Shown here: piece by piece, positions 51,728 to 60,610 of the stretch | Numbering within the stretch: the stretch's first letter is position 1 | Layout: each line of letters opens with the position of its first letter | From: an uncultured Muribaculaceae bacterium | GTDB lineage: Bacteria > Bacteroidota > Bacteroidia > Bacteroidales > Muribaculaceae | Direction: 5' to 3' | Length of the DNA: 64,000 bases | Assembly: GCA_958439725.1 (NCBI GenBank) | Contig: CAUBWJ010000001.1 | Location: forward strand, 1-64,000 | The notes under the pieces: model-generated | Databases searched by the model: none | Told to the model about the DNA's origin: nothing | What the model saw: the letters and a program-made list of their open reading frames with translations, nothing else | Position numbers and translations under genes: made by a program

Positions 51728-52590
51728 AAAGCCGCGTTGAAATAGAAATCGATTCCGAATCGGGATTCTGCTTCGGTGTCACCTCCGCGATAAGGAAAGC
51801 GGAAGATACTCTTGCCGACGACGGTTGCCTTTACTGCCTCGGCGACATCGTGCACAATTCCGACGAGGTGGAACGTCTGCGCTCAAAAGGGCTCGTAACC
51901 ATCACCCACGATGACCTGGAGAAACTTCACGACGTCAAGGTGCTGCTTCGCGCCCACGGCGAGCCCCCTTCCACCTACGAGATTGCCCGGCGCAACAACA
52001 TCACCATCATCGATGCCACCTGCCCCGTGGTCCTGCGCCTGCAGCGCAGCATAGCCGAAGCATACGCATCCGGCCGCAAAATCGTGATCTACGGCAAGCC
52101 GGGCCACGCCGAAGTCAATGGACTCGTGGGCCAGACCCGCGGCAACGCTACCGTGGTGGAGCACACTTCCGACCTCGACAATATCGACTTCACATCCCCT
52201 CTGGCGCTTTTCTCGCAGACCACCAAATCACAATCGGGTTTCTCCGAGATGTGCGCCACCGCACGCTCACGCGGCGAGGACGTGGAGACCCACGACACCA
52301 TCTGCCGGTGGGTGGCCAACCGCGGTACTCACCTCAGTGATTTCGCACGCACCCACGACGTTGTGGTCTTCGTGGCCGGTAGCAAAAGCAGCAACGGTAA
52401 AGTTCTTTTCGGTCGTTGCCGGGAGGCAAACGCTGCTACATTCGCCGTGGAAAACGCCTCGCAGCTCCGCCCCGAATGGTTCCGCGGAGCCGGAAAAGTG
52501 GGAATCTGCGGCGCAACATCCACCCCCCGCTGGCTCATGGAGGAAGTGCAGGAAGCTATCGACTCAATGGTTAACCGCGATCCGCAGTAA
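51724..52590 (+). CDS. ispH: 4-hydroxy-3-methylbut-2-enyl diphosphate reductase
   Basis: Last enzyme of the MEP isoprenoid pathway, making IPP and DMAPP with a 4Fe-4S cluster. 288 residues. Cluster cysteines: Cys16 in SGFCFGV, Cys100 in DATCPVV, and a third near 261 in GICGATSTPRWLMEEV. Substrate-binding LGDIVHNSDEVERL and RAHGEPPSTYEI are present. Overlaps cmk and is followed six bases later by the exonuclease gene. Confidence 0.97.
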   Translation: MKSRVEIEIDSESGFCFGVTSAIRKAEDTLADDGCLYCLGDIVHNSDEVERLRSKGLVTITHDDLEKLHDVKVLLRAHGEPPSTYEIARRNNITIIDATCPVVLRLQRSIAEAYASGRKIVIYGKPGHAEVNGLVGQTRGNATVVEHTSDLDNIDFTSPLALFSQTTKSQSGFSEMCATARSRGEDVETHDTICRWVANRGTHLSDFARTHDVVVFVAGSKSSNGKVLFGRCREANAATFAVENASQLRPEWFRGAGKVGICGATSTPRWLMEEVQEAIDSMVNRDPQ

Positions 52591-52596
52591 TCACCT

Positions 52597-53097
52597 ATGA
52601 ACAGCTTCGTTGCCATCGATGTTGAGACCGCCAATGCAGAGCCTACGAGCATCTGCGCCGTAGGAGCTGTAAAAGTAATGGATGGCAGCATCGTAGACCG
52701 TTTCTATACACTTGTACGTCCCTATCCCAACTATTACTTCCGTCATTTCACGGAAAATATCCACGGCATAGGCCGTTCCGACACCGACACCCAGTCAACT
52801 TTCGACATAATCCTCCCCGACCTCAAGCTTTTTATAGGCCGGCTTCCCCTCGTGGCCCACAATGCCATGTTCGACCGCGGCTGCCTGCGCAAGACCGCGG
52901 CATATTACGGCATGGCCCTTCCCGATGTTGAATGGTACTGCACCCTGCGTCAGGCAAGGTCAACCATTCCGCGCGCCCTCGTGGGCTCATACAGTCTTCC
53001 CAATCTCGCTGACTTCCTCGGCATACCCTTCAACAACCATCACAACGCTCTTGCCGATGCGGAAGCCTGCGCCAAAATAGCTATGACAATCTTATGA
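52597..53097 (+). CDS. DEDDh 3'-5' exonuclease (DnaQ-like)
   Basis: A 166-residue exonuclease domain without fusion partners. Acidic residues: Asp8 and Glu10 in FVAIDVETANA, Asp in VAHNAMFDRGCL, His and Asp in NHHNALADAEACA. This is the DnaQ/Pol III epsilon-type set. Length is that of stand-alone RNase T/DnaQ-like proteins; substrate unknown. Sits in the porQ-cmk-ispH run; its stop overlaps the next start by four bases. Confidence 0.88.
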   Translation: MNSFVAIDVETANAEPTSICAVGAVKVMDGSIVDRFYTLVRPYPNYYFRHFTENIHGIGRSDTDTQSTFDIILPDLKLFIGRLPLVAHNAMFDRGCLRKTAAYYGMALPDVEWYCTLRQARSTIPRALVGSYSLPNLADFLGIPFNNHHNALADAEACAKIAMTIL

Positions 53098-53438
53098 AAC
53101 GTATCATACCCTCGCTGATTCTCCTCACATTTATCTGCGGATTCTCCTGTTCCGACCCCATGGCAAAGAAAAACGCAAGAAACTCCCGCCACACCTTCAC
53201 GGAGCGCCCGGTATCGCGCCGCGATTCCGCTGCCTTCTATCTCGGAAGAATGGATGCCGATTCTCTGCGCCGGCGCGCCTCTTCCACCGACCTGATTCGC
53301 GACGAACTTCTCGAGCTTCAGGCCCGTCGCCACAACATCAGGATAAGAGTTGGCGAAACCGCCTCCGATGCCTACGTGTCGGGAATTCGCCAGCGCCTCT
53401 CAGAACTGAACGACACCCTCGCCGACATAATTGAATAA
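53094..53438 (+). CDS. Small hypothetical lipoprotein
   Basis: A 114-residue protein with a lipoprotein signal (FICGFSC, Cys19) and a strongly charged helical body (RRDSAAFYLGRMDADSLRRR, LIRDELLELQARRHNIRIRV). No family recognised. Last gene of the porQ operon, coupled by a four-base overlap to the exonuclease gene. Function unknown. Confidence 0.72.
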   Translation: MKRIIPSLILLTFICGFSCSDPMAKKNARNSRHTFTERPVSRRDSAAFYLGRMDADSLRRRASSTDLIRDELLELQARRHNIRIRVGETASDAYVSGIRQRLSELNDTLADIIE

Positions 53439-53544
53439 CCCAACCTTATTGAATAACCCTATCTTCACCCCCCTCTCCCATACTTCTCTTTCCACCTATT
53501 TATCACCTCATTACATTTTCCATTGGCAAAAATTCCCGAAAACC

Positions 53545-53576
53545 TTTGCCCATTTGAAAAAATCTACATACCTTTG
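53545..53576 (+). promoter_or_regulatory. Promoter of tRNA-Cys
   Basis: TTTG (53545-53548), 20-base spacer, TACCTTTG (53569-53576); the tRNA begins 21 bases later. Confidence 0.78.
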
Positions 53577-53596
53577 CACGCAGAAAAACAAACCAC

Positions 53597-53670
53597 GGTT
53601 CCTTGGTCGAGTGGTTAGGCAACGGTCTGCAAAACCGTCTACAGCAGTTCGATTCTGCTAGGAACCTCCA
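53597..53670 (+). tRNA. tRNA-Cys (anticodon GCA)
   Basis: Acceptor GGTTCCT/AGGAACC, anticodon stem around CTGCAAA (anticodon GCA), T-arm AGCAG-TTCGATT-CTGCT, discriminator T and an encoded CCA (53668-53670). The other two tRNAs here lack an encoded CCA. Confidence 0.97.
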
Positions 53671-53678
53671 CCAAACGC

Positions 53679-53715
53679 TGAGTGCCGGAGCTTTTGCTCC
53701 AGCACTCATTTTTTT
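53679..53715 (+). terminator. Intrinsic terminator after tRNA-Cys
   Basis: TGAGTGC (53679-53685) pairs with GCACTCA (53702-53708), with inner GGAGC/GCTCC, followed by seven T residues. Confidence 0.92.
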
Positions 53716-53746
53716 GTGGCTGCCTACTCAAGAACTCTTATAAATC

Positions 53747-53773
53747 TTATAAGAATTATAAGAATTATAAGAA
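53747..53773. repeat. Three tandem copies of TTATAAGAA
   Basis: Three exact 9-base units in a row, with a degenerate copy (CTTATAAAT) just upstream. It lies between the tRNA-Cys terminator and the end of nhaD, outside any gene. Confidence 0.85.
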
Positions 53774-53811
53774 TTCCATGAAATTAGCGTCGCCTCCGAA
53801 AGACCTCCGAC

Positions 53812-55212
53812 TCAGAGAACACTCATCAGGTATTTCTCTCCCATATAGACAGCTATGCCGGCCAGGTAGCCTATCAGGGCGAGCCAGGAGAATTTGCGAA
53901 GGTACCACCCGAAGCTTATTTTCTCCAGGCCCATGGCAATCACTCCGGCTGCCGAACCGATTATGAGCATGCTGCCTCCCACGCCGGCGCAATAGCTGAG
54001 AAGCTCCCAGAATGCGCCGTCCACCACAAAGTTGGCCTCGTATCCGGTCGCGGCAACATCGGCAATCGGATACATTCCCATCACTCCGGCTACCATGGGA
54101 ACATTGTCGATAATAGACGAAAGTATTCCCAGCAGAGCATCGATTATATAGATATTATGCACCCCGTTATCCAGAATCTGCGCCATGGCCCCCAGCAGCC
54201 CTGTTGACTCCAGCACAGCCACAGCCATCAGAATGCCGAGGAAAAAGAGTATGGAGGGCATGTCCACCCGCGCTATGACCTTGGGAATACGGTGCTCGCG
54301 CGCCTTGTCGAGTTTTTTGGCATTATAGAATATTTCGGTGAATGTCCAGAGCACCCCGAGCACGAACAGTATGCCCACAAACGGAGGCAGATGGGTTATG
54401 GATTTAAACACCGGCACGAAAAGCAGGCCGCCTACACCCAGGAAAAATATGGTGTTGCGCTCCCCTTTGGTAATATCGCGAAGCGAGGATTCGGCTTTCT
54501 CCCCCGGCGCGAGCACTCCAGTGAGTTTCCGTCCTATGAAGAAAAGCGGTACCGCCATGGAGACTATGCTCGGGAGAAGCACATAGCATATCAGCGTCTG
54601 TGCTGTGACATTGCCGTTCACCCACAGCATTATGGTGGTGATATCTCCGATAGGCGACCATGCGCCGCCGCTGTTGGCCGCGATTACTATCGCTCCGGCA
54701 TACAGCCACCGCTCTTCCTTGAGCGCTATGAGCTTGCGCAGAAGCATAAGCATCACGATGGTGGTGGTGAGATTGTCAAGCACGGCCGACATGAAGAAAG
54801 TAGTGATACCCACAATCCACAGCAACTCGCGTTTGCGCCGGGTGGTAATGCGGTCGGTGATCACCCGGAATCCCTCGTGCACATCTATCAGCTCCACAAT
54901 GGTCATGGCGCCGATCAGAAACAGAAGCGTCTGCGCTATATCGCCGAGATGCTCGAGAATGTCCACTTTAAGCACATACTGAAGCACCTGCTCATGCAGG
55001 CTTTTACCGGCAAGCGACGGATGCGTTTCCAGAAAATATGCAAGCTTGTCGGGCGCGGCATCGGGCACTATCGACTCGGAGCCCATGGCATACACTACCC
55101 ACATCAGCATACCTAAAAGTAATGCCGAAGCGGTTTTGTCGACTTTCAGAGGGTGTTCAAGCGCAATGGCAAGATATCCTATCACAAACAGGACGGACAG
55201 AGCTATCAACAT
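53812..55212 (-). CDS. nhaD: Na+/H+ antiporter NhaD
   Basis: A 466-residue inner-membrane antiporter for sodium and pH homeostasis. About eleven to twelve hydrophobic segments. NhaD landmarks: TTFFMSAVLDNLTTTIVMLM, AANSGGAWSPIGDITTIMLW, and SSIIDNVPMVAGVMGMYP, with the Asp residues of the ion-transport superfamily fold. Length is normal. Single gene; a TAATTTTG box (55273-55280, minus) may be its -7 element. Confidence 0.93.
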   Translation of the reverse strand: MLIALSVLFVIGYLAIALEHPLKVDKTASALLLGMLMWVVYAMGSESIVPDAAPDKLAYFLETHPSLAGKSLHEQVLQYVLKVDILEHLGDIAQTLLFLIGAMTIVELIDVHEGFRVITDRITTRRKRELLWIVGITTFFMSAVLDNLTTTIVMLMLLRKLIALKEERWLYAGAIVIAANSGGAWSPIGDITTIMLWVNGNVTAQTLICYVLLPSIVSMAVPLFFIGRKLTGVLAPGEKAESSLRDITKGERNTIFFLGVGGLLFVPVFKSITHLPPFVGILFVLGVLWTFTEIFYNAKKLDKAREHRIPKVIARVDMPSILFFLGILMAVAVLESTGLLGAMAQILDNGVHNIYIIDALLGILSSIIDNVPMVAGVMGMYPIADVAATGYEANFVVDGAFWELLSYCAGVGGSMLIIGSAAGVIAMGLEKISFGWYLRKFSWLALIGYLAGIAVYMGEKYLMSVL

Positions 55213-55334
55213 GTTGCAGACAGATTCAGAACAATGGTTAAACTTATGTAGAGAATAGATTCAAGAGTGTTTCAAAATTAAAGAAATTTTTCCATACTAC
55301 CCGCGAGCTCTCCTAAATTATACAAATTTTAACC

Positions 55335-55371
55335 AAAAATAGTGCGCCGCCCGTAAGCGACACACTATTTT
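55335..55371 (-). terminator. Terminator of the tricorn protease gene
   Basis: AAAAATAGTG (55335-55344) pairs with CACTATTTT (55363-55371), with additional inner GC pairs. On the minus strand a T run follows, 28 bases after the stop codon. Confidence 0.85.
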
Positions 55372-55398
55372 CTGAATAACTATCCGGAATGAATCGGA

Positions 55399-58300
55399 TT
55401 ATTTCTTGAGGAGATGCTTCACGGCACCCTCAAGCTGGGCATCGCGGCCATTCTCCACATCAGCGGGATTATTGTAAATCAGCACATCGGGATTCAGCTG
55501 CTGGTTTTCCAGCGGCTTGCCGTTACGGTCGAGCGAGGTCACCTGAGGAATACCGAACACGAGCGTGGGGTCAATCTGGGTCTCCCACCATACTGCCGTC
55601 ATGGTTCCGGGGATAGGTGCGCCTACCACGTCGCCGATCTTGAGTGTCTGATAAACGTAGGGGGTTCCGTGGGCGTCGCTGTAGTTGCTTTCGTTTACGA
55701 GCATCACCGACGGTTTGGTCCACTGAGAGAAGGGATCGGAACCGATATAGCGGCCACGGGGCGAATAGCGCACATACTCCTTGCCTCCGAGCAGAAGGGC
55801 AATGTCGTTGTGGAGCCAGCCGCCGCCGTTCCAGCGGGTGTCAACCACCACTGCGTCGCAGTTACGGTATTTGCCGAGAAGCTTGCTGTAGACCTCGCGG
55901 AACGAGGGTGAGTTCATGCCCTGGACATGCACGTAGCCTACGCGGCCGCCGGAAAGGCTGTCGACGTAGTGCTCGTTGCGCTCTACCCAGCGCTCATAGA
56001 GAAGATCCGACTGCCGGCCTGCCGAAATCGGCTTGACGTTGATATTGTCGGTGGTCTTGCCGTCGGCACGGGCTATGGTCAGACGTACTTTCTTTCCTGC
56101 TTTACCGTCGAGAAGAGCATTGTAATCCTCCCCTGCCTTAACAGGAGTTCCGTCGATGGCCTTGATTATATCGCCGGGCTTGACTGACGCGCTCTTGTTG
56201 GCAAGCGGGCCGCGGGCTATCACTTCCTTCACTTTCAGGCCGTCGCCCTTGTAGGTGTCGTCGTAGAAAGCGCCCAGAACGGCCGTCGACATGGATGCGC
56301 CGGATGCGTAGTAGCGGCCGCCGGTGTGGCTGGCGTTAAGTTCTCCGAGAATCTCGCTCAGCATTTCAGCGAAATCGTAGTTGTTGTTGATATGCGGCAG
56401 GAAACGCTCGTAGGCCTTACCATACATTTCCCAGTCAACGCCGTGAAGGTTCTTGTCGTAGAACTTATCCTTCACCTGCTTGAGCATGTGATGATAGATG
56501 TATTCACGCTCCTTGGAGGGATGACGGTCATATTCGGCCTCGAATTCCACGCGGTCCTGCTTGCCGTCCTTAACGGAAACCTTGCTTATGCCGCGGCCCT
56601 GCACATAGAGGTTGTCGCCTTTGGCATCAGGTTCAAGACCTCCCGAGAGGCCTTTCACGAGCACCTTGGTCTCGCCTTTGCGCATATCGCGCACCATAAG
56701 GTTATTGCTGCCGTCGGCTGAGCCGGCAACGTAGTAGAGCTTCGAGCCGTCGTTGTTGAGCCAGTGGTCGCCTATGCCCGAAACCGAGGTGAGGCGGCGG
56801 GTGCGGAAGTGGCGGTTGTCAAGGTCGAATTCCAGAGGCTTCACTTCATCCTCCTTTTTCTCCTTCACGTCCTTTTTGCCATCTTTCTTGCCTTCCTTTT
56901 TGCTGTCTTTGCCTTCCTTGCCTTCCTTGTCGGCATCGGCTTTCTTCTTGTCTTTTTCAGCTTCCTTGGCAAGGGCTGCTTCCTCTTCGGTGCGGTTGAA
57001 CTCGTCCCAAGCGTCGCCGTCGAGAGCCATCAGCACCACGTCGTTCTGCTCGCCCCACGAACCGTGGCTGCGCATGCCGTAACGCGAGGTGTTGTAAGTG
57101 ATGGCGCGGCCTCCGAGAGCCCAGCGGGGATTGGAATCGCTGTAACCGCTTTCTGTAAGGTCAACGATTTTCGTGCCGTCGGCCTTCACGAGGGCAATGT
57201 CTGAATTGTTCCAGCCGCCCGTGCCGATATAGTCGGTAAGGAACCAGCGGCTGTCGGGGCTCCAGGTGAAACCTATGTCACCGTCCTGATAGCTGTAGTT
57301 GTATTTGCCGGGAAGAGCCGTGGTCACCTTCTTCGACTTGAGGTCGATCACACGCAGCTCGGTGCGGTCCTCGAGGAAAGCCACCTTTTTGCCGTCGGGA
57401 CTATAGTCGGGGCGCTGCGCTGTCTTGCCCTCGGGGCTCTTGTAAAGGGGTTTCTCCTCTATTTCGGTGGCATACACCATCGATTTCTCGTCAGGATTCT
57501 TGATGGTGGCGGTGAAGAGCTGCCACAGACCGTCGCGCTCGCTGTCGTAGACAATCGAGCGGCCGTCGGGGGCGAAGTCCACCACGCGCTCCTGAGCCGG
57601 AGTGTTGGTGATGCGTTTGGTGGTCTTGTATTTCGTGGAGGTCACGTACACATCGCCGCGGAGCACGAAGGCTATTTCCGATCCGTCGGGCGACGGCGAC
57701 ATATAAGTGGCGCCCGAGGAGCGGAGCGAGCGCTGGAGGTCGGCCGTGTAGTCGTCGGCCACAATGTTCACGTTTACCTTCTTAGGCTGCTTGCCGGGAA
57801 CGAGGGTATAGAGTTCGCCGTCCCAGCTGAAAGCCATGGTTCCGTCGTTGGCACGGCTGAGGGAGCGCACGGGATGCTTGGTGAACTTGGTCAGCGCCTT
57901 GGCGCCGGTGCCGTCGGCATTGGATTCCCACACGTTCATCGTGCCGTCCTTCTCGCTGATGTAGGCAATCTTGTCCTTGCCCACCCACACGGGACACTGG
58001 TCCTGACCGTTGAAGTCGGTAATCTTGGTGAATTTCTTGCCGTCCTTTATCCAGATGTCGGCTGTGCCGCTCGAGCGCTCATGCTTGCGCAGAACATCCT
58101 CGAAGCCTTTGCGGTCCTGATAGACCACACGGCCGTCTGCAGCCACAGAGAGCGCCTTCATGGGAATGGAGCTCCACAGATAATCACGGCCGCCCTTGGT
58201 GCTCACGGCATATACCTGCTGCACGCTCGGAGGAACGATGGCTGTGGTTGAAGGCATGCGCGATGTGGCGAAAAGCACGGTGTCGTCATTGAGAAACGCC

Positions 58301-58635
58301 AGAGGTGTCTCGTTGCCGGAATTGGTGGTGAGGCGCTTTGCGGTGCCGCCGGTGGCAGGAATCAGGAAAATATCCATCGATCCCTGACGGGCGCTTGCAA
58401 AAGCTATCTGCTTGCCGTCGGGGCTCCACACCGGATTGGTGTCGTGGGCCGGGTTGGTGGTAAGCTGACGGGCGGTACCTCCCGCTACGGGCACAGTGTA
58501 GATATCGCCCTTATAGGTGAAAGCCAGGGTCTTTCCGTCGGGCGATATGGCCGGATTGCGGAGCCACAGCGGGGCTTCGGCCGATGATGCCGAAAGTGCT
58601 ACAGCCAGAGCGGCCAGTGATAATGTCAGTTTCAT
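55399..58635 (-). CDS. Tricorn-type S41 family protease
   Basis: A 1078-residue exported peptidase. Signal peptide of about 20 residues (ending SSAEA), then two WD40-like PD40 propellers (about 22-540) with repeats such as SPDGKTLAFTYKGDIYTVPV and WSPDGKQIAFASARQG. Residues of about 545-597 are an almost uninterrupted Lys/Glu/Asp linker. A PDZ domain follows (about 795-830, SVKPGDIIKAIDGTPVKAGE) and an S41 core with VVDTRWNGGGWLHND and the catalytic Ser near residue 981 in LVNESNYSDA. Tricorn proteases trim peptides; a periplasmic role in peptide turnover is likely. Single gene. Confidence 0.93.
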   Translation of the reverse strand: MKLTLSLAALAVALSASSAEAPLWLRNPAISPDGKTLAFTYKGDIYTVPVAGGTARQLTTNPAHDTNPVWSPDGKQIAFASARQGSMDIFLIPATGGTAKRLTTNSGNETPLAFLNDDTVLFATSRMPSTTAIVPPSVQQVYAVSTKGGRDYLWSSIPMKALSVAADGRVVYQDRKGFEDVLRKHERSSGTADIWIKDGKKFTKITDFNGQDQCPVWVGKDKIAYISEKDGTMNVWESNADGTGAKALTKFTKHPVRSLSRANDGTMAFSWDGELYTLVPGKQPKKVNVNIVADDYTADLQRSLRSSGATYMSPSPDGSEIAFVLRGDVYVTSTKYKTTKRITNTPAQERVVDFAPDGRSIVYDSERDGLWQLFTATIKNPDEKSMVYATEIEEKPLYKSPEGKTAQRPDYSPDGKKVAFLEDRTELRVIDLKSKKVTTALPGKYNYSYQDGDIGFTWSPDSRWFLTDYIGTGGWNNSDIALVKADGTKIVDLTESGYSDSNPRWALGGRAITYNTSRYGMRSHGSWGEQNDVVLMALDGDAWDEFNRTEEEAALAKEAEKDKKKADADKEGKEGKDSKKEGKKDGKKDVKEKKEDEVKPLEFDLDNRHFRTRRLTSVSGIGDHWLNNDGSKLYYVAGSADGSNNLMVRDMRKGETKVLVKGLSGGLEPDAKGDNLYVQGRGISKVSVKDGKQDRVEFEAEYDRHPSKEREYIYHHMLKQVKDKFYDKNLHGVDWEMYGKAYERFLPHINNNYDFAEMLSEILGELNASHTGGRYYASGASMSTAVLGAFYDDTYKGDGLKVKEVIARGPLANKSASVKPGDIIKAIDGTPVKAGEDYNALLDGKAGKKVRLTIARADGKTTDNINVKPISAGRQSDLLYERWVERNEHYVDSLSGGRVGYVHVQGMNSPSFREVYSKLLGKYRNCDAVVVDTRWNGGGWLHNDIALLLGGKEYVRYSPRGRYIGSDPFSQWTKPSVMLVNESNYSDAHGTPYVYQTLKIGDVVGAPIPGTMTAVWWETQIDPTLVFGIPQVTSLDRNGKPLENQQLNPDVLIYNNPADVENGRDAQLEGAVKHLLKK

Positions 58636-58761
58636 TGTTGGTTTATTAGTTGAATAGGAAATTTAGACTTCTAATTTTATTTGATGCCGTTATAGTAATG
58701 ACACATGAAAACGCTCAAACATTACATCAAATAAAAAAATTTCTTTACAGGCATTGTATCT

Positions 58762-58799
58762 AAAAAAACTTATCCCCGGCCTTGATGAGAGACCGGGGA
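58762..58799 (-). terminator. Intrinsic terminator of fabD
   Basis: TCCCCGG (58773-58779) pairs with CCGGGGA (58793-58799). On the minus strand it is followed by ATAAG and seven T residues (A run 58762-58768). Confidence 0.87.
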
Positions 58800-58836
58800 A
58801 AGTGTGACAATGCTCCGGAATGAAAAAACGGAGAAA

Positions 58837-59715
58837 TTACTGCTGTCCGCTTACCTGGGCGGCACGGTCAATCTTGCTTATCAGGCCCTGAAGCACCTTA
58901 CCCGGACCGAGTTCCACGAATTCGGTGGCTCCGTCGGCAATCATGTTCTTGACAGTCTGGGTCCAGCGTACCGGAGCAGTGAGCTGTGCGATGAGGTTGC
59001 CCTTGATTTCAGCGGGGTCAGTGTGAGGAAGAGCATCAACGTTCTGATATACGGGGCATACAGGCACTGAGAAATTGGTGTGCTCTATGGCCTCGGCAAG
59101 CTCGGCGCGTGCAGGCTCCATGCAGGGCGAGTGGAAAGCGCCGCCCACCTTGAGTTTGAGCGCACGTTTTGCGCCTGCTTCCAGAAGTTTTGCGCAAGCT
59201 GCGTCAATTGCCTCTATCTCGCCGGAAATAACGATCTGACCCGGGCAGTTGTAGTTGGCGCAGACAACGGTGCCGTCTATACCCTGGCAGATTTCCTCAA
59301 CTGTCTCGTCAGGAAGGGCGAGAACGGCAGCCATGGTCGAGGGCTTGAGCTCGCAGGCCTTCTGCATGGCCTGAGCGCGGGCCGAAACAAGGCGCAGACC
59401 GTCTTCAAACGTAAGGGCACCTGCGGCTACAAGAGCCGAGAACTCACCGAGCGAGTGGCCGGCAACCATATCGGGCTTGAATTCGTCGCCCAGACATTTG
59501 GCGAGAATTACCGAATGGAGGAATATAGCGGGCTGGGTTACCTTGGTCTGTTTGAGTTCGTCGTCAGTTCCGGCAAACATTATGTCGGTGATGCGGAAAC
59601 CGAGTATCTCGTTTGCTTTCTCAAAGAGTTCGTGAGCTGTGGGATTGTTGTCATACAGATCTTTTCCCATACCTATGAACTGTGCTCCCTGTCCGGGAAA
59701 AACGAATGCTTTCAT
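58837..59715 (-). CDS. fabD: Malonyl-CoA:ACP transacylase
   Basis: Loads malonyl groups onto acyl carrier protein for fatty-acid synthesis. 292 residues. Motifs: KAFVFPGQGAQFIGMGKDLY at the N-terminus, VAGHSLGEFSALVAAGAL with the catalytic Ser, RAQAMQKA with the carboxylate-binding Arg, and GGAFHSPCMEPA with the catalytic His. Start placed at 59715 (family N-terminus); the frame opens 16 codons earlier, across the predicted transcript start. Single gene with its own promoter and terminator. Confidence 0.97.
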   Translation of the reverse strand: MKAFVFPGQGAQFIGMGKDLYDNNPTAHELFEKANEILGFRITDIMFAGTDDELKQTKVTQPAIFLHSVILAKCLGDEFKPDMVAGHSLGEFSALVAAGALTFEDGLRLVSARAQAMQKACELKPSTMAAVLALPDETVEEICQGIDGTVVCANYNCPGQIVISGEIEAIDAACAKLLEAGAKRALKLKVGGAFHSPCMEPARAELAEAIEHTNFSVPVCPVYQNVDALPHTDPAEIKGNLIAQLTAPVRWTQTVKNMIADGATEFVELGPGKVLQGLISKIDRAAQVSGQQ

Positions 59716-59781
59716 AAGAGTTTTATATGATTGGTTATCGTAATCTTGACGGCTCGCGGACATTCAGCCGCGCACGCGCCG

Positions 59782-59812
59782 CAAAATTACAGAAAAAATT
59801 CGATATTCCAAA
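59782..59812 (-). promoter_or_regulatory. Promoter of fabD
   Basis: Minus-strand TTTG (59809-59812), 19-base spacer, TAATTTTG (59782-59789). Start near 59775, about 60 bases before the ATG. Confidence 0.75.
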
Positions 59813-59843
59813 CCATTACATTGTCCGCCGCCAGTCCCGCACC

Positions 59844-60596
59844 TTATTTCACAGAACGGTCGGGGTGGCATTCGCAGCATTCCGGATGCGGGTCATGGTC
59901 CATATCGCAGCCGTAACGCACGAAGTGACTGGCCGAATGACATATTTCTATGCGCCCGTCCACGTTGATGTGGCGGTTGGCCATCGCGGCTATCTCCGTG
60001 ATTTCATGCGACACGAGCACAATCGTGGTAAACGGCTTGATATGCTGCATAATGTGATAGAATCTATGCTCGAAACGCTTGTCGACATAGCTCAGCGGCT
60101 CGTCAAGCACCAGCACTTCGGGACGCGAAATCAGCGCCCTTCCCAGCAACGCACGCTGAAGCTGTCCCCCGGAGAGGCTGCCTATCGCCGATTCCCTGTG
60201 GTTTCCGAGGCCAGTGAGGTCGAGCATCTCGGCCATTCTTTTTCTGCCCTCTTCACTTTTCGCACTGATATCGGTCCCTTCCAGACCCATGGCAATCACC
60301 TGTTCCACCGTTATCGGAAAATGGTAATCGATCATATTTTTCTGCGGCAGATAGCTGAGCCGGAGCGAAGAATTGCCTTCGCTGAAATATTCCACCGTTC
60401 CCCGTGTGGGTTTGAGTAGCCGCAGCATGATGCGGAGCAAGGTGGTCTTTCCACCGCCGTTCGGCCCGGTTATGGCTATGAAATCACCTTTGTTGACGGT
60501 GAGGTCAACATCTGAAAGCACTTTCTTGCGCCCCCAGCTCATCTCAACGCCCGCCAGCCGCACCAGCGGCACTCCTGTTATTCCTGTTTCGCTCAT
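59844..60596 (-). CDS. znuC: Metal (zinc-type) ABC transporter ATPase
   Basis: A 250-residue ATPase of the ZnuC/MntB group. Walker A GPNGGGKTTLLR, Q-loop YLPQKNMIDYHFPITVEQV (the DxxFP stretch is typical of metal transporters), signature LSGGQLQRALLGRAL, Walker B VLVLDEPLSYVD and switch His in VLVSHEIT. The C-terminal tail CDMDHDPHPECCECHPD is Cys/His-rich and may bind metal. It lies 14 bases after the binding-protein gene. No permease gene follows; fabD does. Confidence 0.88.
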   Translation of the reverse strand: MSETGITGVPLVRLAGVEMSWGRKKVLSDVDLTVNKGDFIAITGPNGGGKTTLLRIMLRLLKPTRGTVEYFSEGNSSLRLSYLPQKNMIDYHFPITVEQVIAMGLEGTDISAKSEEGRKRMAEMLDLTGLGNHRESAIGSLSGGQLQRALLGRALISRPEVLVLDEPLSYVDKRFEHRFYHIMQHIKPFTTIVLVSHEITEIAAMANRHINVDGRIEICHSASHFVRYGCDMDHDPHPECCECHPDRSVK

Positions 60597-60610
60597 CTTG
60601 CTATCGTTAT

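Noticed and set aside
53431..53966. Short plus-strand frames around tRNA-Cys and the TTATAAGAA repeat
   Set aside because: They translate the tRNA, the terminator and the tandem repeat (KNYKNYKN).
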